From Spirosoma sp. 48-14 (GTDB lineage Bacteria; Bacteroidota; Bacteroidia; Cytophagales; Spirosomataceae): a stretch of 64,000 nucleotides of DNA. The stretch covers positions 1-64,000 of the forward strand of contig NZ_MKUD01000006.1 of NCBI RefSeq assembly GCF_001898575.1. Direction: 5' to 3'. Below the pieces are notes generated by a model. That model was not told the DNA's origin, ran no database searches, and saw nothing but the letters and a program-made list of their open reading frames with translations. This document shows, piece by piece, positions 25,703-34,996 of the stretch (position 1 is the stretch's first letter; each line of letters starts with the position of its first letter). Position numbers and translations under genes: made by a program.

Positions 25703-26794
25703 ATGAAGCGTCTTTTTCTTCTTGTCCTGTTAGTGCCTGGTTGCCTGCTGGCTCAGTCAAAATCCGAAAAGCCCTGGATGCTGGGACCCTTTCAGAAAGC
25801 GAATGCGTACAATCCAATTCTATCGGCCAAAGCCACTACTACCTTCGACTGCCCCGTTCGTAAACAAACCATTCATTGGGAAGAAAAAGACGTTTATAAT
25901 CCAACCACAGTGGTGCGGAATAACAAAGTGTATATGTTGTACCGCGCCGAAGATACCGTCCGAAGCGTAGGAGGTACATCGCGACTGGGGTTGGCGGTTA
26001 GTACAGATGGCATACATTTTAAACGGATGCCGAAACCCGTGTTTTACCCAAACAACGACCCGATGAAGGTGTATGAGTGGGAGGGAGGTTGCGAAGACCC
26101 GCGTGTCGTGGAAAGCGCCAACGGGGTGTATATAATGACTTATACGGCTTACGATGGCGATAAGGCCCGGCTTTGCGTGGCAACTTCGCGCAATCTGACC
26201 GACTGGCAAAAGCAGGGGCTTGCCTTTGGGGAAGCAGCCAATGGTACATACAAAAATAGCTGGTCAAAATCGGGAGCGATTGTGTGTAAGCGTGTCGGCG
26301 ATCGGTTTGTCGCGCAGAAGATAAACGGCAAATACTGGATGTACTGGGGTGATCAGCCGCAGCTTCGTTTAGCGGTTTCGGACGACCTCCTGCACTGGAA
26401 TCCTCTGGAAACTGATGCTGGACAGCCTGTTGTGGTGGCAGAATCCCGAAAAGGTAAGCACGATGTTCGACTCCTTGAGCCAGGTCCGTTTGCTATGCTG
26501 ACAAAAAAAGGGATTCTGTTGATTTACAATGGAATGAACGATGCTAAAAATGGCGACTCGGGCCTGCCCGAAGGCGCTTATGCAGGTGGGCAGTTACTGT
26601 TCGATGCAACGAATCCAGCGAAGCTTCTGGATCGTTCAGAAACGTATTTTATTAAGCCCGACCAGCCCTATGAAATGGAAGGTCAGGTAAACCAGGTGGT
26701 TTTTCTGGAAGGAATGGTGCCATTTCACGGTAAATGGTTCCTGTATTATGGCACGGCTGATTCAAAAATTGGTGTTGCTATAGCTAACCAATAG
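25703..26794 (+). CDS. Glycoside hydrolase family 130-like protein, exported
   Basis: This 363-residue protein has a signal peptide (KRLFLLVLLVPGCLLAQ, which may also be a lipoprotein signal since GCLLAQ follows LVP). It folds as a five-bladed beta-propeller of the GH130 type. Seen: WMLGPFQKANAYNPILS, DVYNPTTVVRNNKVYMLYRAED, TSRLGLAVSTDGIHFKRMPKPV, and WEGGCEDPRVVESANGVYIMTYTAYDG, the last with the conserved acid region. Family members are phosphorylases or hydrolases of beta-mannosides. Export argues for a hydrolase, since periplasmic phosphorolysis is unlikely; that is inference. ATG at 25703 is used; a TTG one codon earlier is not needed. Confidence 0.85.
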   Translation: MKRLFLLVLLVPGCLLAQSKSEKPWMLGPFQKANAYNPILSAKATTTFDCPVRKQTIHWEEKDVYNPTTVVRNNKVYMLYRAEDTVRSVGGTSRLGLAVSTDGIHFKRMPKPVFYPNNDPMKVYEWEGGCEDPRVVESANGVYIMTYTAYDGDKARLCVATSRNLTDWQKQGLAFGEAANGTYKNSWSKSGAIVCKRVGDRFVAQKINGKYWMYWGDQPQLRLAVSDDLLHWNPLETDAGQPVVVAESRKGKHDVRLLEPGPFAMLTKKGILLIYNGMNDAKNGDSGLPEGAYAGGQLLFDATNPAKLLDRSETYFIKPDQPYEMEGQVNQVVFLEGMVPFHGKWFLYYGTADSKIGVAIANQ

Positions 26795-27015
26795 TGCCTG
26801 GTAGACTACTTTTGTTTAGCGTATTTTCTGTAGTATTACGCTGATACTAAATGAGTAATATAATCGGTCGCTAGTATCTTATCAGTCTGTAAGTTAGGTT
26901 ACGTAAAGTTTGAGTTGGGTATAAGTATACATATGCTATTGATAGGAGACCGAACGGGAGGTCTTTCGTCTAAAGGGGTATGTTAATCGTCACCTTACTC
27001 AAACTTTAATCGTAT

Positions 27016-27585
27016 ATGGGGGATGCAGCCAGTATTGGGCAACTCGTTACCGATGAAATGTTTTTTGAAAAAGCTGCCCAACAGTTTAAGATTCCGGTTT
27101 CCTGTGTAGATCTGGTGTTCCGATCAACAGTCAGTTTAGTAATGGCGTGTTTGCATAAGCAGTTGCAAACAGACATTGGGAAAGGACTTATTTATAGAAC
27201 GTTGGAAAAGCAGACGCTGCAAGGTGAAGGCGAGTTGAGAATGGATGTAGAGCGGCCCATAAGTGTTGAGCTGTCGATCACTGAAGGCAATCGTTTGTTC
27301 GGTATATTACTTCCTGGCAAAAAAAGCCCTATCATGACAAGCGTAATCCATCATAGCAGACTATCGTATAAACAGGTGGATCAGCTTGTGGGTTTGTGCG
27401 CTTATTGCTTATTTGACAGGATGGCATCACAGTTGAAACAGCATCATGAATTGGCCTCTGTTTTAATCCCCTTTAAAGAACTGTCGAAGGTTGCCCCCGA
27501 ACTGGATGAGAAAGATTACAGGAGTATTGGATTGCATGATAACTTATCTTTTTTTAAAACAGCCCCGACTTATATATCTATTTGA
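27016..27585 (+). CDS. Hypothetical protein
   Basis: This 189-residue protein belongs to no family I recognise. It is helical at the start (MFFEKAAQQFKIPVSCVDLVFRS), with a mid region ELRMDVERPISVELSITEGNRLFGILLPG predicted as strands and a helical C-terminal half. A faint similarity to DUF937-type start motifs (helix-turn with LLPxLL) is not convincing. No signal peptide or transmembrane segment. It stands alone, with 221 bases before and 475 after free of genes. Length and codon use support it as real. Confidence 0.65.
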   Translation: MGDAASIGQLVTDEMFFEKAAQQFKIPVSCVDLVFRSTVSLVMACLHKQLQTDIGKGLIYRTLEKQTLQGEGELRMDVERPISVELSITEGNRLFGILLPGKKSPIMTSVIHHSRLSYKQVDQLVGLCAYCLFDRMASQLKQHHELASVLIPFKELSKVAPELDEKDYRSIGLHDNLSFFKTAPTYISI

Positions 27586-28060
27586 TTATGAATGGCTGAC
27601 TATATCCTAATAGTGAGCCAGAAACCATACCGTGAACACTATAAAAGTAGATTGATCAGTTCAACTAATGAATTGCCATTCCCTATTGAGGTGATTGACC
27701 ATCAGCTTAGTTCGCTATTATCCTGTAAAAAAACTGTGAGTACGCATGGGTAATTTTCTGAGCCCGGATCTTTTGTTCGTATATAGATAACCGTTTTTTT
27801 ATTGGCTGTTAAACTTTTTAGTGGCACCCTGTATAGGGCGATCTATAAAGACTTTGTTCGTTGATCATATCGGCTACCTCGTCTATACGTTTTCGCTGGG
27901 ATCAAAGCATAGGAGGAGCAGGAGGATAGACGAACTGACTGGTGGGGAACTAGCCCGTTTAATAAACCAACACGTTTATTTTACTTCAGATTTGCTACCA
28001 ATAGTTGGTTATCAATAATTTAATGCCCCTGAAACCTCAAATCTTTTTGACCAGTCGTAT
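27586..28060. other. Intergenic region without recognised gene
   Basis: These 475 bases between the unknown protein and the cytochrome gene hold only a 65-codon GTG-started frame (27821-28018) with no recognisable sequence, which I do not call. No tRNA, terminator with T tract, or exact promoter box was identified. Confidence 0.4.
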
Positions 28061-29047
28061 ATGAAAAAGGCTTTAAAAGTAATTGGTATTGTACTTGGTG
28101 TAGTCGTCCTGGGTGTAGTAGGTGCCATGGCGTATGTAAAATTGGTCCTACCTGATGTAGGCGAAGCTCCGACACTAAAAGTAGATGCAACACCAGCCCG
28201 TATTGCGCGGGGAGAATATCTGGCGAATCACGTGACTGTTTGTATGGACTGTCATAGTACGCGGGATTACACACTCTTTTCGGCTCCCTTAACGGCGGGT
28301 ACATTGGGTAAAGGCGGGGAGATGTTTAATCAGCAAATGGGCTTTCCCGGTTCGTTTACATCAAAAAATATAACTCCTTTTGGTATTGGCAACTGGACCG
28401 ATGGCGAAATCTACCGAGCCATTACGACAGGTGTTAGCCGCGATGGACATGCGTTTTTTCCCGTGATGCCTTACCCATACTATGGGAAAATGAATGGTGA
28501 AGATGTAGAAAGTATCATTGCCTACTTGCGCACCATAAAGCCTATCGAATCGAAACCTGCCGAATCAAAGGCTGATTTTCCGTTCAACTTCATTTTGAAT
28601 ACCATTCCTAAAAAAGCAGAGCCGATGGCTATGCCTGACACGGCTAATGAGTTAGCTACGGGCCAATATCTGGTGATGATAGCGGGCTGTGTCGAGTGCC
28701 ATACACAGGTTGATCAAGGCCGCATTATTCCTGAAAAATCGTTTGCGGGTGGCCGCGAATTTGCCATGCCCGGTGGAACGCTATATACGGCTAACATAAC
28801 TCCTGATAAAGAAACGGGTATTGGTAGCTGGACTAAAGAGGCTTTCATTGCCCGGTTTAAAACATACGGTGCCGACTACAAAGCACATAAAGTTGGGCCG
28901 AATGATTTTCAGACCATTATGCCCTGGACTATGTATGGTGGCATGACGGAGAAGGATCTGGGAGCCATGTACACATACCTCATGTCGATTAAGCCCATTT
29001 CGAATAAAGTGGCCGATAAGTTCAAGCCCCGCCTAGCGATGCGTTAG
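28061..29047 (+). CDS. Membrane-anchored di-haem cytochrome c
   Basis: This 328-residue cytochrome is anchored by an N-terminal helix (VIGIVLGVVVLGVVGAMAYVKLV, residues 7-29). Two c-type haem sites are visible, CMDCH (about residue 61) and CVECH (about 212), each in a fold with the start pattern ARGEYLANHVTVCMDCHS and ATGQYLVMIAGCVECHT. Met axial ligands probably come from FPVMPYP and TIMPWTMYG. The two domains look like an internal duplication. Relatives act as electron-carrier subunits of alcohol or aldehyde dehydrogenases in the periplasm, but no dehydrogenase lies next to it, so the partner is unknown. A clear terminator follows. Confidence 0.93.
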   Translation: MKKALKVIGIVLGVVVLGVVGAMAYVKLVLPDVGEAPTLKVDATPARIARGEYLANHVTVCMDCHSTRDYTLFSAPLTAGTLGKGGEMFNQQMGFPGSFTSKNITPFGIGNWTDGEIYRAITTGVSRDGHAFFPVMPYPYYGKMNGEDVESIIAYLRTIKPIESKPAESKADFPFNFILNTIPKKAEPMAMPDTANELATGQYLVMIAGCVECHTQVDQGRIIPEKSFAGGREFAMPGGTLYTANITPDKETGIGSWTKEAFIARFKTYGADYKAHKVGPNDFQTIMPWTMYGGMTEKDLGAMYTYLMSIKPISNKVADKFKPRLAMR

Positions 29048-29066
29048 TAAAGAATTTATGGAATTT

Positions 29067-29113
29067 AAAGCCGGCTCGATTCGCTTTGTGCATGCGGATA
29101 GAGCCGGCTTTTT
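29067..29113 (+). terminator. Terminator of the cytochrome c gene
   Basis: An 11-bp stem, AAAGCCGGCTC with GAGCCGGCTTT (29067-29077 and 29101-29111), is followed by a run of T (29109-29113). It begins 20 bases after the stop codon. Confidence 0.88.
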
Positions 29114-29302
29114 GTTGTTTAACGTTCGCAATGAGGTTTTTGGGGGGGACGTAAGGTCAATACTGTACCCATCGTCTCTCTGGCGGTTTAGGGATAGAGG
29201 CTTCGCGCCCAGGAGAGAAAATAAAAATAACCGACCTTGCCAACCCTTGATCCCGCTTTACGGTCAACCTAATGAACCAAACAGAGTCATATATATAACG
29301 CT

Positions 29303-30004
29303 ATGAGACATGTATACTCTTCACTTTTGACAAGCCTGCTGCTACTGAGCCATCCAGTTCTATTTGCCCAGCACAAATCCCTGCAAGTCGGCCTGAAAGG
29401 GGGGCTTAATCTGAGTTCTCTCCAACTGGCTGATCCAGCTATTCCCGCTGGTCGCACCAAACTGGGGCTTAATCTGGGGGCAACCGTGAGCTATTACCTA
29501 AAAGCGAATCTGTTTTTACAATCGGGCCTAAGTCTGACCAGTAAGGGTATGAAGTTGAGGGGTACGTCATCGCTGGGCTTTGGGGATAACTCAGTTCTTC
29601 CAGGCCGGGAAGCTAGCCTGATTAGCCAGCAGTGGTACGGGCAGATTCCCTTGTATCTGGGCTATGCCTTGCCCCTGGGGGGAGCTATTAAGCTAGTTTT
29701 CAACGCAGGACCTTATGTAGCCTACGGCCTGGGCGGCAAAACCCGGTTGACTGGTGATATTGTCTACGATGATGTGATTGACTATGGCACTTGGGAAGAA
29801 CCTACCTTTGGGAAGCGGGGGCTTCAGCGGCTGGATGTGGGCATTGGTGCAGAAGTCGGTATCGAGCTTGGGCGAGCAACTATTGGTTTAGCCTATGAAG
29901 TAGGTCTGCGCGACATCAGCCCCACCCAGTGGGTCTATATTCCCTTTTATCCGACCAGTTACAAAAATCGGTTGCTATCCTTGTCGATTCAACACCGGCT
30001 TTAG
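29303..30004 (+). CDS. Outer-membrane beta-barrel protein (PorT-like)
   Basis: This 233-residue protein has a signal peptide (SSLLTSLLLLSHPVLFAQ, cleaved near residue 23). The mature part shows alternating beta-hairpins typical of the PorT/OMP_b-brl families: LQVGLKGGLNLSSLQL, KLGLNLGATVSYYLKANLFLQSGLSLTSKG, IPLYLGYALP, GIGAEVGIELGRATIGLAYEVGLRDIS. The last strand is LLSLSIQHRL. Such small barrels are common in Bacteroidota with no general function known. It lies between the cytochrome terminator and the AKR-AraC pair and may be monocistronic. Confidence 0.85.
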   Translation: MRHVYSSLLTSLLLLSHPVLFAQHKSLQVGLKGGLNLSSLQLADPAIPAGRTKLGLNLGATVSYYLKANLFLQSGLSLTSKGMKLRGTSSLGFGDNSVLPGREASLISQQWYGQIPLYLGYALPLGGAIKLVFNAGPYVAYGLGGKTRLTGDIVYDDVIDYGTWEEPTFGKRGLQRLDVGIGAEVGIELGRATIGLAYEVGLRDISPTQWVYIPFYPTSYKNRLLSLSIQHRL

Positions 30005-30087
30005 CTATCTGTTCTCTCAGGATATTGACCGATGTATTGTGTCTGGTATGTCCTGAGCTGGCTACTGTATTTTGCTCCATACCATTC

Positions 30088-30126
30088 TTCTCTCCACAGC
30101 TCTGCTTACATGAGCCGTGGAGAGAA
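30088..30126. repeat. Hairpin upstream of the aldo/keto reductase
   Basis: TTCTCTCCAC (30088-30097) pairs with 30117-30126, and after a one-base mismatch GCTC (30099-30102) pairs with GAGC (30112-30115), leaving a 9-base loop. This 14-bp stem is strong but not followed by T on either strand. It may be a leader element for the gene at 30183 or a degraded terminator. Confidence 0.6.
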
Positions 30127-30182
30127 ATTAGTTGAGCCGTAGAAGAAAGCTGCTTTGTGTTGGGGCGGCTGATATTTGTATC

Positions 30183-31154
30183 ATGAAAAACAGCACAAAA
30201 ATTCAATTAGGTCAGCATGGCCCTTTCGTAACTAAACTTGGTTTAGGCTGCATGCGTATGTCGTCCATCTGGGGCGGTGTTACACCTGACGAAACAGAAA
30301 GTATCGCTACGATTCGTGAAGCCCTGGATGAGGGAATTAATTTTTTAAACACGGGTGACTTTTACGGCGCTGGGCATAACGAGATACTGGTGGGCAAAGC
30401 TATCAAAGGAAGGCGCGACGAGGCTTTTATCAGCGTAAAATTCGGAGCTATCTTCCACAACGGTCATTGGCTGGGAATGGATCTACGCCCCATCGCGATC
30501 AAGAATTTTGTGAACTACTCACTGACCCGACTGGGTATTGACACCATTGACCTTTACCAGCCCAGCCGGATGGACGACAGTGTACCTGTGGAAGACATTA
30601 TTGGGACGGTTGCCGACTTGATTAAAGAGGGCAAAGTGCGACACATTGGCGTTTCGGAAATTACGGCTGACCAGCTTCGTTTAGCCAACCGTATTTATCC
30701 TATCAGTGCCCTGGAGATCGGCTATTCGCTGGCCGACCGTCAGATAGAACGAGAACTACTGCCAACAGCCAGGGAATTAGGGATTGGCGTTGTCACTTTT
30801 GCCAATACGGCTGAAGGTTTACTGACGGGTGAATTAACAGCTCCGCTTGCCGAAAACGATTATCGGAATCATTTCACTCGCTTTCAGGGGGAAAACTTAC
30901 TACATAATCTGGAGAAAGTGGAGTTTCTGAAGCAACTGGCCGGTCAGAAAGGTTGTACACCAACGCAGCTGGCCATTGCCTGGGTGAATAGGCAGGGCGA
31001 TTACATTATGCCGCTAGTCAGCATGAGTCGTCGGTCGCGATTGCCGGAAAATATCGCAGCAATGGATATTGTATTCACAACAGAAGACATGAACAGCTTA
31101 AATGCGACTTTTGCACCAGGTGCCATACTCGGTGGCACGTACTTACAACGGTAA
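30183..31154 (+). CDS. Aldo/keto reductase
   Basis: This 323-residue NADP-dependent TIM-barrel oxidoreductase shows VTKLGLGCMRMSSIWGG at the N-terminus, the Asp-Tyr pair in NTGDFYGAGHNE, the Lys in FISVKFGA, and IDLYQPSRMDDSVPVEDIIGTVADLIKEGKVRHIGVSE. The usual His of the tetrad (YxHR in many) is replaced by Pro-Ser here (YQPSR), as in the related YxPxR subgroup. Start at ATG 30183 (MKNSTKIQLG); an upstream TTG adds 17 residues without support. The stop (TAA 31152-31154) directly abuts the ATG of an AraC-type regulator, so they form one transcript. Substrate unknown. Confidence 0.9.
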   Translation: MKNSTKIQLGQHGPFVTKLGLGCMRMSSIWGGVTPDETESIATIREALDEGINFLNTGDFYGAGHNEILVGKAIKGRRDEAFISVKFGAIFHNGHWLGMDLRPIAIKNFVNYSLTRLGIDTIDLYQPSRMDDSVPVEDIIGTVADLIKEGKVRHIGVSEITADQLRLANRIYPISALEIGYSLADRQIERELLPTARELGIGVVTFANTAEGLLTGELTAPLAENDYRNHFTRFQGENLLHNLEKVEFLKQLAGQKGCTPTQLAIAWVNRQGDYIMPLVSMSRRSRLPENIAAMDIVFTTEDMNSLNATFAPGAILGGTYLQR

Positions 31155-31964
31155 ATGACGAATCCAGCTGAAATTCTCCCAGGCGTAATCTTCTATTCTT
31201 ACTCCTGCACTGAGCGAAAAGAAAAGGTATGCTTCTGGAATCACCATACATTAATATTCCAGGTTTCGGGGCAGTTTACCTTAGAAACCTCAGCGCAAAC
31301 CATTTCGATAGGCGGAGGAGGCATATTGTTGATCGGTAAAAATCAGCTGGGTACGCTCACCAAAAGTCCGTTTCCTGACGGGCATTATGAAACCATCGTT
31401 ATATCCCTGCAGGAAGACCTGCTGCGTAAGATTGTATTGGAAGATAAGCTGGAAACAGATCAGAAATATGTGGGGCCGCCCAATATCCTGATTCCTGCCA
31501 ACGAATTTCTGCAGGGGTATTCTCAGTCTATAGTCCCTTATGCACACAGCGCAGGTGGGGCCATGACAGATGAAATGGGTATCCTGAAAATAAAAGAAGG
31601 CGTGAAGCTGTTGGTTCTTGCGCTGCCTGAGCTTCGCAACTTCCTATTCGACTTTTCAGCCCCTTACAAGATCGACCTGGAAAAGTTTATGCTTAGTAAT
31701 TTTCACTTCAACGTGCCCATTGAAAAATTTGCTCAGCTTACCGGCCGCAGCCTGGCTGCCTTCAAACGAGACTTCCTGAAAACATTCGGCGCTCCGCCCC
31801 GTCAATGGCTGCAACACAAACGACTACTTGAAGCCAGGCACCTTCTCGAAATCAAACATCAGAAACCTTCTGCCATTTACCTTGAACTGGGGTTTGAAAG
31901 TCTGTCCCACTTCTCATATTCCTTCAAGAAAAAGTTTGGTATGGCCCCTACTTCGCTGCATTAG
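31155..31964 (+). CDS. AraC-family transcriptional regulator
   Basis: This 269-residue protein has an N-terminal effector-like domain (FWNHHTLIFQVSGQFTLETSAQ is cupin-like) and a C-terminal AraC/XylS double helix-turn-helix (residues about 180-269). FAQLTGRSLAAFKRDFLKTFG gives the first HTH, and PSAIYLELGFESLSHFSYSFKKKFGMAPTSLH the second with the terminal signature. It begins immediately after the aldo/keto reductase stop, so it probably controls that gene or a shared response to aldehydes. Inducer unknown. A hairpin shared with treY follows. Confidence 0.9.
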   Translation: MTNPAEILPGVIFYSYSCTERKEKVCFWNHHTLIFQVSGQFTLETSAQTISIGGGGILLIGKNQLGTLTKSPFPDGHYETIVISLQEDLLRKIVLEDKLETDQKYVGPPNILIPANEFLQGYSQSIVPYAHSAGGAMTDEMGILKIKEGVKLLVLALPELRNFLFDFSAPYKIDLEKFMLSNFHFNVPIEKFAQLTGRSLAAFKRDFLKTFGAPPRQWLQHKRLLEARHLLEIKHQKPSAIYLELGFESLSHFSYSFKKKFGMAPTSLH

Positions 31965-31968
31965 GAGC

Positions 31969-32008
31969 AGCCTGACAACCTAAGGATTTCCTCTTAAGTT
32001 GTCAGGCT
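31969..32008. terminator. Hairpin between convergent AraC and treY genes
   Basis: AGCCTGACAAC (31969-31979) pairs perfectly with GTTGTCAGGCT (31998-32008). Inner bases CTTAAG add self-complementarity. The treY stop codon (complement of 31994-31996) lies within the loop side. No T tract follows, so termination is plausible for both strands but unproven. Confidence 0.6.
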
Positions 32009-34750
32009 GATCAGGCCCAACGGTAATTCGGAAAATACATCGGCTACACTGATCTGGGCTTCCAGGCGGCCTCGGGCCTTTGTTAGCCGGTGTTCCCATC
32101 GTTTGGGCGTTTCATCGGGTAGTAAAATATGGGTATCATCCCAGTCGATGCTAACAGGAGAGGTTTGTTGATCGCGGCACAACTGGGCAATACCCAGAGG
32201 GATGGCTATCACATACCATTGCTGGGTGTCGTGTCGGGCAAAGGCCAGCACCTGTTCTTTGTAACGTCCTTCTATCCTCAGAGGAGTATAGTGGCCCTCA
32301 GCAAACAGCATGGGTTGTTGCTGGCGTTCCTGTAGCAGGGTGTAAATCAGCCGTAGTTTAATCTGACCATCATAGCGACTCTTCCATAGGTCCTGCCAGT
32401 CAGGGTCATATTCGAGCAGGGTGTCGAGGGCCTGGCACCGTTGTTCGAAATCGACCGGGCGACGATTATCGGGATCGACCATACTCAGATCCCAGCCTTC
32501 ACAACCCTGATACACATCAGGCAGTCCGGGACACGTACATTTAAGTACGACTTGTATGAGTGAATTGATAATGCCCAGGTCGGTTATCTGCCGATAGAAG
32601 GTGTCGAACCGTTTCCAGAAGGGCCGATTCGTATCCAGTAGCTCATGAGCAAACGCCTTCGTTGCGTCTTCATAGGCTGTGTTGGGCGTGTCGTGACTTG
32701 AGTACCGTTTGGCTTCCCGCAGGGCTTTTTCCAGATACTCGTTCAGGCGGTTGGGGAAGTCTTCACCGTCCTGATCGGGCATGGGATAGGCACCCACCAA
32801 CGTCTGGTAAATAAAATATTCGTCATTGGGATCGGGCGAGTCGATGAAAGTAGCTTCTTCTTCTGAAGATTCTGGCCCATTGATCGCTACAGATGACTTG
32901 AGGGGTCGGTTGAGCGTTTGCCAGATGCGCACTTCGTCGATCCACTCGTCGGCCAGATCGGTCAGCACGTTTAATCGACTACGTACATCTTCACCCCGTT
33001 TGGTATCATGCGTTGAGGTGGCGTTGAGTGCCAGGGGCCACTTGGCCCGTCGATCAATCATTTTCTGGTGGAACTCATCAACCGTCAGGCCAAAGTAAAG
33101 CGGAGAATCACCCACTTCGTCGTGCCCGATAAAGCGTGTGTAAGTATACATTAGCGTATCCTCTACACCTTTTGCCATAAGAGGCCCTGTAAACTGCATA
33201 CAGCGTTGGTAGAACCGTAGGGCATGGTCGTTATAGGATGAGTTACCCGCTTTCGGTCTGGTCAGAAGAACGTCTTCCAGTAGGTCGATAGCCGATGCCA
33301 ATCGTGATTTGCTGGTTCGTATACGGTCGAAAATGCTGCGGACGGCGTCGGCTTCTGAGGAGTCGAGCGGCATCTGGTTGCCGTAGTACCGATAAACGGG
33401 GCACTGAATCAGAAATTCGCCAATGGCTTCTTTCAGGGTATTGTCAGGGAGTCCAGCCAATTGCTCCTCGCTGGCTAGCTGAAGTTCGCTAAACAGGTGG
33501 AATAGATTGTCCAGTTCGCCACCCATGTGCTGGAAAAGGATGTAGGCCTTCTTGTCGTACAGTTCCTGACGAACTACCTGTCGTTCGCCTACCAATTCCT
33601 GGTAGAACCGGGTGAAGCTTTGCTGGCTGCTGGTTCGGGTCAGCAGATTATTAACAATAGAGAGAAAACCGTAGCCAGTAGCCCCCTGAATAGGCCAGTT
33701 GGCAGGCAAATCCTCGTCGTCTTTCAGGATTTTTTCGACGATAAGGTAAGCGTCATCACCGGACAACTGGCGTAACCGTTCCAGATACTGGCTGGGATCA
33801 TAAAGACCATCAATATGGTCGACGCGCAGGCCCTGAAATACGCCCGTTTCGAGCAGGTTTTTCGTGTAGCGATGCACATGATCGAAGACATTCTGGTGCT
33901 GAATGTTCAGACAGATCAGGCTGTTGACTGTAAAAAAGCGTCGGTAGTTGATTCGGGCATCGGTTTCGCCGTAAGAACACAGCCGATACACTTGCTCATT
34001 GGCTATGCGTTTCAGCTGGTCGGGGCTTTTATTTATCGTGTTTAGGCACTTGTTCAGGTACGACTTAGTAGCGGGTTGGCGTGACCACTCGGCCAGTTTC
34101 ACCTGCAAAGCGGTACTGTGTAAGGCATAGGTTGTTGGATCGGTTATACCTTCCAGTTCGGATACCTGGGCGATCCATTCCTGGAGCAGTTCGGAAGGAG
34201 CCTCATCAGCCGCTTGCAGAATGGTAGCGTAGGAACGTAGGTGAATTGGATAGTTTGTATCGAAGTAGGCAAGTACGAATCGCTGGTTCTGATAGGCTAC
34301 AGTTAGTTCGCCTTTTCGGAGTACTTCGTCCAACGGTTCGCCCAGAAAAGGTACCATGAGTCGACCATGATGATGCGGACTGTCCCAGTCGATGTCGAAA
34401 AAGGTGCTGTAGATGGATAAAGGGCCTTTTTCCAGCACATCCATGAGCCAGCCGTTGGCCGGATGAAACGCCATATGGTTGGGTACAATATCCTGTAGCC
34501 AGTCGATACCACGTTGGGCCAACGCCTGATGAATATGCCGTAGCTGTTCGTCGGTGCCGATTTCGGGATTGATTCGTTGCGGGTTGACGCCATCATAGCC
34601 ATGGACACTCCCCGGAACGGCCTCAAAAATAGGCGATGCGTATACGGTTTTGATGCCTAATTTATCCAGATAAGGGATAATTCGTTCAAAGTCAGTGAAG
34701 GTAAAGTCCTTGTGAAATTGGATTCGGTAGGTTGAAATGGGATTTCTCAT
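31994..34750 (-). CDS. treY: Maltooligosyl trehalose synthase
   Basis: TreY converts the reducing end of a maltodextrin to an alpha,alpha-1,1 bond by intramolecular transglycosylation. It has 918 residues, within the family range. Features: N-terminal STYRIQFHKDFTF and YLDKLGIKTVYASPIFEAVPGSVHGYD, GIDWLQDIVPNHMAF, catalytic Asp in GLRVDHIDGLYDP, acid in YLIVEKIL, and near the end STHDTKRGEDVRSRL and CPGLPDVYQGCEGWDLSMVDPDNRRPVDF, all diagnostic. It is downstream of treZ and a GH13 glucosidase on the same strand, with a 246-base gap before it that may hold its own promoter. No TreX debranching enzyme is in the window. Confidence 0.96.
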   Translation of the reverse strand: MRNPISTYRIQFHKDFTFTDFERIIPYLDKLGIKTVYASPIFEAVPGSVHGYDGVNPQRINPEIGTDEQLRHIHQALAQRGIDWLQDIVPNHMAFHPANGWLMDVLEKGPLSIYSTFFDIDWDSPHHHGRLMVPFLGEPLDEVLRKGELTVAYQNQRFVLAYFDTNYPIHLRSYATILQAADEAPSELLQEWIAQVSELEGITDPTTYALHSTALQVKLAEWSRQPATKSYLNKCLNTINKSPDQLKRIANEQVYRLCSYGETDARINYRRFFTVNSLICLNIQHQNVFDHVHRYTKNLLETGVFQGLRVDHIDGLYDPSQYLERLRQLSGDDAYLIVEKILKDDEDLPANWPIQGATGYGFLSIVNNLLTRTSSQQSFTRFYQELVGERQVVRQELYDKKAYILFQHMGGELDNLFHLFSELQLASEEQLAGLPDNTLKEAIGEFLIQCPVYRYYGNQMPLDSSEADAVRSIFDRIRTSKSRLASAIDLLEDVLLTRPKAGNSSYNDHALRFYQRCMQFTGPLMAKGVEDTLMYTYTRFIGHDEVGDSPLYFGLTVDEFHQKMIDRRAKWPLALNATSTHDTKRGEDVRSRLNVLTDLADEWIDEVRIWQTLNRPLKSSVAINGPESSEEEATFIDSPDPNDEYFIYQTLVGAYPMPDQDGEDFPNRLNEYLEKALREAKRYSSHDTPNTAYEDATKAFAHELLDTNRPFWKRFDTFYRQITDLGIINSLIQVVLKCTCPGLPDVYQGCEGWDLSMVDPDNRRPVDFEQRCQALDTLLEYDPDWQDLWKSRYDGQIKLRLIYTLLQERQQQPMLFAEGHYTPLRIEGRYKEQVLAFARHDTQQWYVIAIPLGIAQLCRDQQTSPVSIDWDDTHILLPDETPKRWEHRLTKARGRLEAQISVADVFSELPLGLISLTT

Positions 34751-34996
34751 GACCCAGCGCGTAAATAATAATGGATTCGGGTTTTAGCGTGTTAGGCACC
34801 CTTTCTGACCATGTATCGGGTGCTGCAAGGGCCGTTAGTTGATGATCGGGTTGTTAGATGCTATCATGACCAATGAGTTACCGTTACAGTTTATTCTTCT
34901 GAAACATAGTTTCATTCTGTGGATCGGCACCAGCATCGCCATCTGAATGAAGACGAGAAAACTCTACTTACCGACTCTGAGCACCGCTTTTTCGCG

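Noticed and set aside
27821..28018. GTG-started 65-codon frame between the unknown protein and the cytochrome
   Set aside because: No family resemblance, no promoter, basic low-information sequence; length can arise by chance.
29058..29306. 82-codon frame after the cytochrome gene
   Set aside because: It starts inside the terminator hairpin at 29067-29113 and shows no protein-like features.
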